Positions 19,146 through 27,340 of a stretch of 64,000 bases of DNA are shown in pieces (the first letter of the stretch is position 1; every line of letters begins with the position of its first letter). The position numbers were made by a program, and so were the translations under genes. Where the stretch lies: the NCBI GenBank assembly GCA_963752325.1, contig CAVVXU010000007.1:496001-560000 (forward strand), read 5' to 3'. The notes beneath the pieces were generated by a model. It was not told where the DNA came from and did not search any database. It was given only the letters and a program-made list of their open reading frames with translations. The DNA comes from CAVTJL01 sp963752325 (GTDB taxonomy: Bacteria; Pseudomonadota; Alphaproteobacteria; Geminicoccales; Geminicoccaceae).

Positions 19146-19166
19146 TTATGCTAGAGATGAGCATAA
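19146..19166. promoter_or_regulatory. Predicted NrtR operator 2 upstream of nadA
   Basis: A perfect-armed inverted repeat TTATGCT-N7-AGCATAA. Its centre is 74 bp from that of site 1, close to seven turns of B-DNA, so two regulators could bind on the same face and interact. It lies 30 bp downstream of the nrtR stop. Confidence 0.75.
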
Positions 19167-19196
19167 CGGCGTCAAGCGCGGTGTGCCTCCATTGGC

Positions 19197-20183
19197 TCAG
19201 GGCAGGCTTGCGCGCCGCGTGGCACCGACCCGCACGCCCGGTGCCGGACGCTCGAGGACGACCTCGGGCCGGAAGCGCATCAGCCGTGCGGGGCGGCCTC
19301 CGGTATCGAGCTCGAGCCCCGGCGCCTCCTCGACCAGCCCCTCACGCTCGACGAGGCGCCGGAAATTCTGCTTGTGGAGCTGCACCCCCGAGATCGCCTC
19401 GGCGGTGCGCTGCAGCTGCAGGAGCGTGAAGGTGGGCGCCATCAGCTCGAAAAGGACCGGCCGGTATTTTATCTTGGCGCGTAGCCTGCCGATGGCGGTG
19501 GCGAGGATGCGCCGGCCGTCGGCCGCCATGCCGACCGAGGGTGGCAGCGTATCCACCGGCGCGCGCCCCTGATCCCGCCACGCCTCCATGACGAGGCCCG
19601 CCTCGTAGGCCAGCTCGTAGCGCTCGAGCACCCGCTCATTGTCCCATGATCCGCTGCCGTCGCCGAAGGTGAGCCGGATCCGCTCCTGGCGGAGGCGCGC
19701 TTCGGCAGCCGAGGGCGCAGCCTCCGCCCAGGCCTCGAGCCTGGAAACGATCGCGTCAAATGTCGCCGCACCCTTGTCGCGCCGATCCTCCCAAGGAAAA
19801 TAGACGTGCCAGTCGTGCCATCTGGCGGCCGTGACGCCCGGCGCTCCCGCCTCACGGACGAGGGCCAGATAGGCGACCGTCACCGCCCGACCCGGGCTGG
19901 CCGTCGCGTCGAGGCCAATTCCGTGGCGATGGCGGTCGCCGAATGTGTAGAGCTGCTCCACATAGCCCAGCGTCTGCCGCGTCTGCTCCTCGACCCAGCT
20001 GCGCAGGCCGCGCTCGAGCGTTCGATGTTCCGGATGCAGAGGGCCCGAGGGCAGGATGTCGCTGTCGGCTCCTGACGGGTGGACGACGAGAATGTGCGGT
20101 GCCGTTTCCGTCATGGTGACGACGACGGCGCACAGATCCACGCTCGGCGGCGTTGGCCTGACGGGCGGGAGCTGCGTTCTCAT
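19197..20183 (-). CDS. nrtR: NrtR-family Nudix-related transcriptional regulator of NAD synthesis
   Basis: NrtR proteins combine a Nudix-like ligand domain that senses ADP-ribose or related NAD products with a C-terminal winged helix. The N-terminal half has LPSGPLHPEHRTLERGLRSW and EEQTRQTLGYVEQLYTFGD, typical of NrtR, in which the catalytic Nudix box is degenerate (no GX5EX7REUXEEXGU pattern). The C-terminal part reads FTLLQLQRTAEAISG and NFRRLVEREGLVEE, then GGRPARLMRF, the recognition region. The ATG at 20183 is preferred over a GTG at 20195; a GGAG lies about 11 bp before it. The gene lies directly upstream of nadA on the same strand, and two inverted repeats fill the gap, so it very likely represses nadABC. 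Confidence 0.9.
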   Translation of the reverse strand: MRTQLPPVRPTPPSVDLCAVVVTMTETAPHILVVHPSGADSDILPSGPLHPEHRTLERGLRSWVEEQTRQTLGYVEQLYTFGDRHRHGIGLDATASPGRAVTVAYLALVREAGAPGVTAARWHDWHVYFPWEDRRDKGAATFDAIVSRLEAWAEAAPSAAEARLRQERIRLTFGDGSGSWDNERVLERYELAYEAGLVMEAWRDQGRAPVDTLPPSVGMAADGRRILATAIGRLRAKIKYRPVLFELMAPTFTLLQLQRTAEAISGVQLHKQNFRRLVEREGLVEEAPGLELDTGGRPARLMRFRPEVVLERPAPGVRVGATRRASLP

Positions 20184-20239
20184 CGATACGGCCACTCCTG
20201 GAGTTGACGCGGTTTGTGGTCGGCCTGCGCCGTGGAGCG

Positions 20240-20371
20240 TCAGCCCTCGATGCCGCGTCTCCTTTCGTAGTGGATGGGCGAGAGGTAGCCGAGGGTGGAA
20301 TGCTGCCGACGCGGATTGTGCCGGCGCTCGTTGAAGGCGAGGATAGCCACTCGGAGCACGTGCTCAATGAT
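20240..20371 (-). pseudogene. IS3-family transposase OrfB, C-terminal remnant
   Basis: About 44 codons read on the minus strand end in a TGA at 20240-20242. They give FNERRHNPRRQHSTLGYLSP followed by IHYERRR, the unmistakable C-terminal end of IS3-type DDE transposases (the region after the catalytic Glu). The rest of the gene is absent: rightward it runs into an AT-rich stretch and the ISNCY element. It is a scar of an older insertion at the edge of the nad locus. Confidence 0.85.
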
Positions 20372-20380
20372 ATTATTAGT

Positions 20381-20396
20381 CATAAGATCTCTTATG
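20381..20396. repeat. AT-rich inverted repeat between the two IS sequences
   Basis: Perfect 7-bp arms CATAAGA and TCTTATG flank a 2-bp centre. The local base composition (20368-20412) is strikingly AT-rich compared with the surroundings. It may be a terminal or subterminal sequence of one of the IS elements, or foreign DNA carried in with them. Confidence 0.6.
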
Positions 20397-20415
20397 CGTC
20401 TTTTAGATGTAGGCG

Positions 20416-20455
20416 CAAAGCTAGAATGTCACCTATCGGCAAAGCTGGAATGTCA
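20416..20455. repeat. 16-bp direct repeats at the left end of the ISNCY element
   Basis: CAAAGCTAGAATGTCA at 20416-20431 and CAAAGCTGGAATGTCA at 20440-20455 differ at one base and have a 24-bp period. They lie 53-92 bp before the transposase start. A related but gapped sequence occurs in inverted orientation at 22013-22028. They are likely transposase-binding repeats of the left terminus. Confidence 0.6.
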
Positions 20456-20507
20456 GTGTCTCCCCCGGGGCGATCGGGTTGGGAGGCCGGGCTTGGGCTG
20501 GGTGACA

Positions 20508-21931
20508 ATGAGCGAGCGGGACCTGCAGCGGGTCGAGGTTCTGTCCGAGGTGATGAGCGGCCGGCTTACGGTCGCCTCGGCTGCCGCGGTGCTGGCGCTG
20601 AGCATCAGGCAGGCCTACCGGCTGCTCAAGGCGTACCGGCACGGCGGCGGCGCGTTGGTGCATAGGGGCCGCGGCCGCCCGTCGAACAACCGGATCCAGG
20701 ATGGCGTGCGCGACCATGCGCTCGAGCTCGTGCGTACGAGCTATGCCGACCTCGGGCCGACACTGGCAGCCGAGATGCTGGCCCAGAAGCACGGCTTGAG
20801 CGTGTCGCGCGAGACGGTGCGCAGCTGGATGATGGATGCCGGTCTGTGGCTCTCGCGGAAGCAGCGCCGGCGCTTTCACCAGCCGCGGCTGCGACGCGAG
20901 GCCTATGGCGAGCTGGTCCAGATCGACGGCAGCGAGCACCGCTGGCTCGAGGAGCGCGCCGACCCTTGCACGCTGCTCGTCTTCATCGACGATGCGACCG
21001 GCCGGCTGATGCAGCTGCGCTTCGTGCCGTCGGAGAGCGCGTTCTCCTACTTCGGCGCCCTCCAAGGCTATCTCGTGGCGCACGGACTGCCGGTCGCGCT
21101 CTATTCCGACAGGCACTCGGTGTTCCGCGTGGCCAAGAAGGATGCCAAAGGCGGCCAAGGCATGACGCAGTTCGGCCGGGCGCTCGCCGAGATGAACATC
21201 GAGATCCTGTGCGCCAGCTCGAGTGAGGCCAAGGGTCGGGTCGAGCGGGTCAACCGAACGCTGCAGGACCGCTTGGTCCCTCGCGGGTCTGCTGACCCGC
21301 GTCGCTCTGCGAACGGATCGGCCATCTTCTGTGGCCGATCGAGCTGCGGATGGCCAAAATCAGCGGCATCGAAGCCGGCAACGCGTACCTGCCTGGGTTC
21401 ATCGAGCGCTTCAACGCCAGGTTCGCCGTCTCTCCAGCCCGCCCCAACGATCTGCACCGGCCGCTGAACCTGCCACCCGACCGCCTGCGCGACATTCTCT
21501 GCCGGCGGGAGCAACGCTATGTCGGCCGGCAGCTCACGCTGTCCTACGAGCGCAAGCGGATCATGCTGCAGCAGAGCGAAACGACGAGCGGGCTCGTCGG
21601 TCAGTATGTCGACACCTACGCCTTCGCCGACGGCCGTCTGGACGTGCGCTGGAAGGGCATCTCCCTGCCCTACACGGTCTTCGACAAGGACCAGCGCGTG
21701 ACCCATGCCGCGATCGTCGAGAACAAGCGACTGGGCGAAGCCCTCGCCTTCATCAAGAGCCGCCAGGATCTCAACCTCTCCCCGCGCGTCAAAACCAGCA
21801 GCGAGAAGATGGGCTACCGGAAGACGGGACGGAAACCACCCGGCAGGAAGCGCTTCGTCGAGACAGCCATGATGGAGCCGCACGGATCAGAGCCGACGCT
21901 AACGGCGCGACACCGGAAATCCGCGGCGTGA
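20508..21931 (+). pseudogene. ISNCY-family transposase, interrupted by a 62-bp insert
   Basis: The N-terminal half (20508-21278, 257 codons) has a helix-turn-helix region (SGRLTVASAAAVLALSIRQA), GRPSNNRIQDG, and the rve catalytic core with the DDE residues in ELVQIDGSEHRW, VALYSDRHSVFRVAK and SSEAKGRVERVNRTL. The C-terminal half (21341-21931) resumes in another frame with ELRMAKISGIEAGNAYLPGF and runs to a normal end. In this family the text at the join is normally continuous (DRLV-KELR). Here 62 bases carrying two hairpins are inserted and shift the frame, so the transposase should be inactive unless expressed from an intact copy elsewhere. The rejoined length of about 453 residues is normal. 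Confidence 0.9.
21279..21340. repeat. Double-hairpin palindromic insert inside the transposase gene
   Basis: Two perfect hairpins lie back to back. The first has arms CGCGGGTC (21282-21289) and GACCCGCG (21294-21301) with a TGCT loop. The second has arms GATCGGCCA (21316-21324) and TGGCCGATC (21332-21340) with a 7-nt loop and ends exactly where transposase homology resumes. This is the layout of REP/BIME-type palindromic elements. It shares CTGACCCGC(G/T)TCGC with the hairpin region at 21964-21978. Confidence 0.75.
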
Positions 21932-22091
21932 GAGGCCCGCCTGAAAGCCCCGCCGCGCATGGCCTGACCCGCTTCGCCTCCGGCTCCGCAGGCCAGGCCA
22001 TGCCAATGGGTTGACACGTCTACTTTGCTCACCCTCGGACTTTTCAACTTGGTTGCAACATCGGGCGGTCGACCAGTGGCGCCGTGGGATC

Positions 22092-24500
22092 CTATCCTGC
22101 CTCTCTTTGACCAAGAACCGCCGCGATGGTCGCGAACAGCTCCGTCCATGCCACAGGCTTGGTCACGACGCTGTCCATGCCTGCGGCGAGGCAGCGTTGA
22201 CGCTCCATCTCCATCACATTGGCCGTCAGCGCCAGGATCGGCACGGTGCCGGCCGGTGGCGGCAGCGCGCGGATGCGATGGGTGGCCTCGATGCCGTCCA
22301 TGACCGGCATCTGCACGTCCATCAGCACCAGATCGAAGCTCGCGAGCGAGGCGAGCTCCACAGCCTCTCGACCATTCACGGCGAAGACCGTCTCATGCCC
22401 CTGCCGACCGAGCACTTCCCCAATGAGATCGCGATTTAGCGCCACGTCCTCCGCTACGAGCACCCGCAGCGGCAGGATCACGGTCCCGCCCGAGCTCGAC
22501 CCACCGTCGCTCGAGGCGGTCTCGCCCAGCTCGAGCGGCAGCTCGAACCAGAAGAGGCTTCCTTGGCCCGCCTCGCTCTCCACCCCGATCTCGCCGTCCA
22601 TCGCCCTGATGAGGCGGGCGCAAATCGCGAGCCCCAATCCGCTGCCGCCATAGCGCCGCGCCGTCGATCGGTCCGCCTGCATAAATGCCTGGAACAGCTC
22701 CGCCTGCCGATCGGCGGGGATGCCGATGCCGCTGTCTTGCACCTCGAAGCGGAAACGGGCCAGCCGGCCCTCGCCGTCCGGATGGCTGCCGACTCGGATG
22801 ACGACGCCACCCTCATGCGTGAACTTGAGCGCGTTGCCGACCAGGTTGAGGATCATCTGCTTGAGGCGCATCGGGTCGCCCTTGACCACTGGCGGCAAGT
22901 CGTCGGCAACCTCGCAGGTGAGCTTCAGCCCGTGCTCGGTCGCCTGGGGTGTCATGAGCGAGCGCACCTCCTCGAGCAGCTGAGCGATCGTGAAATCGAT
23001 GCGCTCGAGCTCGAGCCGCCCGGCCTCGATCCTGGAGAAGTCGAGAACGTCGTCGATGATGCTCAAAAGATGCCGGCCCGAGGTCCGTATCGCCTGAACA
23101 TAGCTCGCCTCCTTCTCCGGCAGCGCCGCGGCCGCAAGCAGGTCGGCCATGCCGATCACGCTCGTCATGGGCGTACGGATCTCGTGGCTCATTGCTGCAA
23201 GAAACTCGGCCTTCGCCCGAGCCGCGGCCGAGGCCACGGCTTCGGCCCGGCGTCGCTCTTCCACCTCGCGCTGCGCTTCACGGTAAAGGCTGGCATTCTC
23301 GAGCGCGATCGATGCCTGTGCTGCGATGCCAGCAACCAGATCCTCCGCTGTTTCATCAAAGACGGCGGGTTCGGGGTGTCCGAACAGGATACAGCCGACA
23401 ACGGAGCCCGAGCGAGCGATCACCGGCGCTGCCAGGTAGCTGAGCACCGGCAGGTGGCCCGGCGGCAGGCCGTCATACGGTCGGTTGCCTCCGTAGCGCG
23501 GGTCTTTCGTGACATCATCGCAGCGGATCACGCCCTCGCCCCTGAACGTCGGCGCGAAGAGCGCCGTCTCTCGAAGAGGTGGAAATCCGGCAAACGCGCC
23601 GGTGGGTGCCCCTGCCAAAGTGTAGAGCTTGAAATCCACGCCCTCACCCGTGGCACTGTGGAAGAAGGCGCCATAGGCGGCACCGGTGAGCTCGGTCGCG
23701 GCGTCGACGATGAGCTGGGCAAGGCGGTCCCGGTCGAGCTCTGCTGAGATGGCGGCGCTCATCCGGTTGAGACGCTCGAGCGTGCGGCCACGCTCGAGCA
23801 GCATCCGCTCGGTCGTCTTCCGGGGCGTGATGTCCCTGTCGAGCCCGATCACGCGCCGGGCATGCCCCTGCTCATCGTGCTCGATGATCTTCCCCCGGCT
23901 GCGCAGCCACCGCACCTCACCGGTCTTGGTAAGAGCTCGATACTCCTGCTCGAAGATGGCCAACGGATCGCCACCGCGAAGACGCTCGATCGCCACGGCC
24001 ATCCGGGCGCGGTCTTCGGGATGGGCAACGGCGAGCCAAGCCTTCACGCCTGCCTCGACCTCGCCTGGCGCATAGCCCAGCATCGCGTACCAGCTCGGGC
24101 TCATGTCGAGCTCACCTGACGAGACGTCCCAGTCCCATAGCGCTTCACCGACGAGCTCGATCGCGAGCGCCTGGCGCTCTTCGCTGGCTGCCAGCTGTCG
24201 GTACCTTCGTTCGCGCTCGCTCGTCGCCATGACATCGAAGCCGAGCGCCAGCGAGAGCAGCAGTGGGACGGGCAGGATGAGCGCGGCATGAGGTCGAGAC
24301 TGCAGGGCGGCCCAGAGCAGAAGGGCGATCGCGGCGCCCATGGCCAGGAGCTCACCGGTCTTGAGCGCAACGTGGCGCCCTCGGAGGTGGCGGGCGCGGT
24401 CCGACGGCGGCTTCGGGCTGAACGCGACCATCATGGCGCCCAGAGAAGCCTTGAGCCTCAGCGACAGCGCTCGATGCATGGTGCGCTCTTCCATAGGCAT
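22092..24500 (-). CDS. Hybrid sensor histidine kinase (TM-PAS-GAF-HisKA-HATPase-REC)
   Basis: A membrane-anchored signalling kinase of about 802 residues. A hydrophobic hairpin spans roughly residues 48-92. A PAS domain follows (about 110-230; LVGEALWDWDVSSGELDMSPS, WYAMLGY), then a GAF domain (about 250-410; GAAYGAFFHSA, YLAAPV). The HisKA phospho-acceptor histidine is in MSHEIRTPM. The ATP-binding domain has the N box NLVGNALKFTHEGG, G1 DSGIGIP and GSGLGLAI. A C-terminal receiver domain carries the phospho-aspartate in DLVLMDVQMPVMDG and the lysine in VVTKPVAW. No partner response regulator lies nearby, so the output is unknown. The promoter side faces the EamA gene, with 141 bp between. 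Confidence 0.93.
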   Translation of the reverse strand: MPMEERTMHRALSLRLKASLGAMMVAFSPKPPSDRARHLRGRHVALKTGELLAMGAAIALLLWAALQSRPHAALILPVPLLLSLALGFDVMATSERERRYRQLAASEERQALAIELVGEALWDWDVSSGELDMSPSWYAMLGYAPGEVEAGVKAWLAVAHPEDRARMAVAIERLRGGDPLAIFEQEYRALTKTGEVRWLRSRGKIIEHDEQGHARRVIGLDRDITPRKTTERMLLERGRTLERLNRMSAAISAELDRDRLAQLIVDAATELTGAAYGAFFHSATGEGVDFKLYTLAGAPTGAFAGFPPLRETALFAPTFRGEGVIRCDDVTKDPRYGGNRPYDGLPPGHLPVLSYLAAPVIARSGSVVGCILFGHPEPAVFDETAEDLVAGIAAQASIALENASLYREAQREVEERRRAEAVASAAARAKAEFLAAMSHEIRTPMTSVIGMADLLAAAALPEKEASYVQAIRTSGRHLLSIIDDVLDFSRIEAGRLELERIDFTIAQLLEEVRSLMTPQATEHGLKLTCEVADDLPPVVKGDPMRLKQMILNLVGNALKFTHEGGVVIRVGSHPDGEGRLARFRFEVQDSGIGIPADRQAELFQAFMQADRSTARRYGGSGLGLAICARLIRAMDGEIGVESEAGQGSLFWFELPLELGETASSDGGSSSGGTVILPLRVLVAEDVALNRDLIGEVLGRQGHETVFAVNGREAVELASLASFDLVLMDVQMPVMDGIEATHRIRALPPPAGTVPILALTANVMEMERQRCLAAGMDSVVTKPVAWTELFATIAAVLGQREAG

Positions 24501-24641
24501 GGAGCCTATCTACTGCAGCTAGGACCGGGAACCCTGAACCGCGCCGGGTTTGACGGAGGCCGTTCGGTGTGAGTCATACCGCCAGCCTTAGTCCCCGGCT
24601 GCTTCAGGGCGGACGGCCGGGCTGGACGCACCTCACCGATC

Positions 24642-25610
24642 TCAGCGCTTCCTCATCCGCTCGGCGCCGCTCGGTGGGGACGCTCGGGGACGCGTCGCGG
24701 TCGATCCCGCCGGCGCGGTCTGCCGTCCGGCGATGACGACGCCGGCCAGGATCAGCGGCAGGGCCGCCAAGGCACGCCACGGCACGGGCTCCCCGAGCGC
24801 CACGACCGCGAGCGCGACGCCCCAGAACGGTATGAGATAGCTCATCAGCGACGCGAAGGACGGCCCGGCCAGGTCGATGAGGCGATAGAGCAGCAGCGTC
24901 GGCAAGGCCGTGGCGATGACGGCGAGCCCGAGCAGGCCTGCGAGCGCCGTGGCTCCCGGCATCGCTGCCGTGCTGCCCACCCAGAGCGCCACGGGAAGGC
25001 TCATCAGCGAGCCCATGAGCATGGCGCCGGCGGCCGCCATCAGGCCCGAGCAGGCCGGGCGCCGGCGCACCAGGATCGTGTTGATCGCAAAGCCCAGCGG
25101 CGCCGCGAGCACTCCGAGCTCGAACGGCAGGATGCCGGAGCCTCCGGCAATGGCGGCGCCGATGGCGGGGCCCACCAGCACGACGATGCCGACAAAGCCC
25201 ACCAGAAACCCGCTGGCCCGCCTCGCCGTCAGGCGCTCGTCCGGCACGAAATAGTTCGCCAGAACCAGAACCGCGAGCGGGCCCACCGCGAAGAAGATCG
25301 TGGTGACACCGCTGGGCACGACGGTCTGGCCCAGGCTCACCAGATAATAGGGCAGCGCATTGCCGATGAGCCCCGAGAGGGCGAAGAAGATCCAGTGCGG
25401 GCCGGTCCATGCTCCGCCCCCGCTGCGTGCCAGCGCGACAGGCAGAAGGAGCAGTGTCGCCACGATGAGCCTGACGGCCGTGATGATGCTGGGGGCTATC
25501 TCCGTCACGGCGAGCTTGTTGAGCGCCGGGCCGCTGCCCCACATCACCACGAGAAGGCAGAGAAGCCCCCACGCGCGGAGCCGGCTGCTCATGGCCGGAA
25601 GCTTCGTCAT
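24642..25610 (-). CDS. EamA/DMT-family membrane transporter
   Basis: A ten-helix inner-membrane protein of 322 residues made of two EamA repeats. The first repeat starts with LLCLLVVMWGSGPALNKLAV and the second with GVLAAPLGFAINTILVRRR; SLMSYLIPFWGVALAVVALGEPV is the classic helix 9 signature of drug/metabolite exporters. The start at 25610 (MTKLPAMSSR) is chosen for the AAGGGG just upstream. The C-terminal tail of about 25 residues is basic and Ala/Pro-rich. The substrate cannot be told from sequence. It is divergent from the GMC-AcnX operon, with 116 bp between the starts. Confidence 0.85.
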   Translation of the reverse strand: MTKLPAMSSRLRAWGLLCLLVVMWGSGPALNKLAVTEIAPSIITAVRLIVATLLLLPVALARSGGGAWTGPHWIFFALSGLIGNALPYYLVSLGQTVVPSGVTTIFFAVGPLAVLVLANYFVPDERLTARRASGFLVGFVGIVVLVGPAIGAAIAGGSGILPFELGVLAAPLGFAINTILVRRRPACSGLMAAAGAMLMGSLMSLPVALWVGSTAAMPGATALAGLLGLAVIATALPTLLLYRLIDLAGPSFASLMSYLIPFWGVALAVVALGEPVPWRALAALPLILAGVVIAGRQTAPAGSTATRPRASPPSGAERMRKR

Positions 25611-25726
25611 GGAGCCCCTTGGCGTGGGATCGCCCCTTGCCTCGATGACATCGAGCCTCCCATAAGGGGAGCGCAAACGCAACGCTCACTCAAGGCGCAC
25701 GAATGCCTGGGGAGCTTGGGGGGGCT

Positions 25727-27340
25727 ATGGGGCAGTTCGACTATATCATCGTTGGCGCCGGCTCGGCCGGTTGTGTGCTGGCCAACCGCCTCTCGGCGGA
25801 TCCGCGCAACCGCGTCCTCCTTCTGGAGGCCGGCCCACGCGACCGCAGCCCGTGGATCCACATGCCGGGCGGCTTCTATAAGCTCGTCTACCACCCCACC
25901 CTCTCCTGGAACTTCACGACCGAGCCCGAGCCGACGATGAGCGGCCGCTCGATGATCTGGCCGCGCGGCCGTGTGCTCGGCGGCTCCAGCTCCATCAACG
26001 CGATGGTCTACATTCGCGGTCAGCCACAGGACTTCGACATGTGGCGACAGCGTGGCTGCGTCGGCTGGAGCTGGTCCGACGTGCTGCCCTATTTCCGGCG
26101 TGCCGAGGATCAGGCCCGCGGCGCCGACGATTTCCACGGCGCCGGCGGCCCGCTCGGCGTCTCGGACATCCGCGACAATCATCCCCTCTCGGACGCCTTC
26201 ATCGAGGCTGCGACGGAATGGGGCCTGCCGCCCAACAACGACTTCAACGGCGCGGAGCAGGAGGGCATCGGCTACTTTCAGCTCACCGTTCGCAACACCC
26301 GCCGCTGCAGCACGGCCGTGGGCTATCTGCGACCAGCGGAACGCCGGCCGAACCTCACCGTCATCACCGGCGCGTTCGTCGATCGCATCCTCCTCGAGGG
26401 CCGGCGAGCCGTCGGTGTGGCCGTCCGGATCGGCGAGCTGCCGGAGCGCGAGTTTCGGGCCGATCGGGAGGTCATTCTCGCCGCCGGCGCCATCAAGTCG
26501 CCGCACATCCTCATGCTCTCCGGCATCGGGCCCGGCGAGCAGCTGCGCGCGTTCGGCATTCCCGTCCAGCACGAGCTTCCCGGCGTCGGCCAGGATCTCC
26601 AGGATCACCTGCAGACCAAGCTCGTCTATCGGGTCGAGGGCATCCGAAGCCTGAACGAGCTCCGTCGCAACCCGCTCCGCATGGCACGGGAGGGTGCGCG
26701 CTTCGCTCTCTTCCGGCGCGGCCCCCTGGCGAGCGGGCCCTCGATGGCCGGCGGGTTCGCGCGCACCGATCCGGCGCTCGACCTGCCCGACATGCAGCTT
26801 CACTTCAACCCGCTGAGCGGCGATCGCCCGGCCCACTTCCACGATTTCCCGGGCTGCTCGCCGATCGTCTCGCAGCTCAGGCCCGAGAGCCGCGGCGAGA
26901 TACGCCTGCGCTCGCCCGATCCGCGAGAGCAGCCCGCGATGCGCGCCAACTATCTGGGCACCGAGACGGACCGGCTGGTCAACATCCGCTGTGTCAGGAT
27001 CGGCCGCGAGATCATGAGCCAGCCGGCCATGCAGCGCTACAATGCCACCGAGATGGCTCCCGGCGCCCGGGCACAGAGCGACGACGAGATCTTGGGCTTC
27101 GTCCGCGAGGCCGGCTATACGCAATATCACCCCACCTGCAGCTGTCGCATGGGCGTCGACGACCGGGCCGTCGTCGATCCGGAGCTGCGCGTGCGGGGGC
27201 TGGCGGGGCTCCGAGTGGTCGATGCCTCGATCATGCCGGCGGTCGTCTCCGGCAACACCAACGCCACGAGCATCATGATCGGTGAGAAGGCGGCCGATAT
27301 GATCCTCGGGCGGGCTGCTGCTGCTGCGGAGGCTGCGTGA
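25727..27340 (+). CDS. GMC-family FAD oxidoreductase (choline/alcohol dehydrogenase-like)
   Basis: A flavin-dependent alcohol dehydrogenase of 537 residues. The N-terminal FAD site is YIIVGAGSAGCVLANRLS. The GMC signature 1 region reads RGRVLGGSSSINAMVYIRGQ, signature 2 is GAIKSPHILMLSGIGP, and the C-terminal active-site area has HPTCSCRMG and GNTNATSIMIGEKAADMIL. The catalytic His/Asn pair of the family is in YHPTCS and SGNTNA. The ATG at 25727 follows a G-rich stretch; an ATG at 25703 would add eight residues. The stop overlaps the start of the aconitase X large subunit by one base (TGATG), so the two are coupled. The substrate is unknown; the operon partner suggests a hydroxyacid or hydroxy-amino-acid route. 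Confidence 0.92.
   Translation: MGQFDYIIVGAGSAGCVLANRLSADPRNRVLLLEAGPRDRSPWIHMPGGFYKLVYHPTLSWNFTTEPEPTMSGRSMIWPRGRVLGGSSSINAMVYIRGQPQDFDMWRQRGCVGWSWSDVLPYFRRAEDQARGADDFHGAGGPLGVSDIRDNHPLSDAFIEAATEWGLPPNNDFNGAEQEGIGYFQLTVRNTRRCSTAVGYLRPAERRPNLTVITGAFVDRILLEGRRAVGVAVRIGELPEREFRADREVILAAGAIKSPHILMLSGIGPGEQLRAFGIPVQHELPGVGQDLQDHLQTKLVYRVEGIRSLNELRRNPLRMAREGARFALFRRGPLASGPSMAGGFARTDPALDLPDMQLHFNPLSGDRPAHFHDFPGCSPIVSQLRPESRGEIRLRSPDPREQPAMRANYLGTETDRLVNIRCVRIGREIMSQPAMQRYNATEMAPGARAQSDDEILGFVREAGYTQYHPTCSCRMGVDDRAVVDPELRVRGLAGLRVVDASIMPAVVSGNTNATSIMIGEKAADMILGRAAAAAEAA

Larger units (their letters stand above)
20416..22028 (+). mobile_element. ISNCY-family insertion sequence, approximate limits
   Basis: The span is set by the subterminal repeats on the left and a related inverted sequence (GTGTCAA-type, read on the other strand) on the right, with a single interrupted transposase between. 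No target-site duplication could be identified. The exact ends are uncertain by tens of bases. A hairpin with perfect 10-bp arms (GCATGGCCTG 21957-21966 and CAGGCCATGC 21994-22003) lies between the transposase stop and the right end. Confidence 0.6.
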
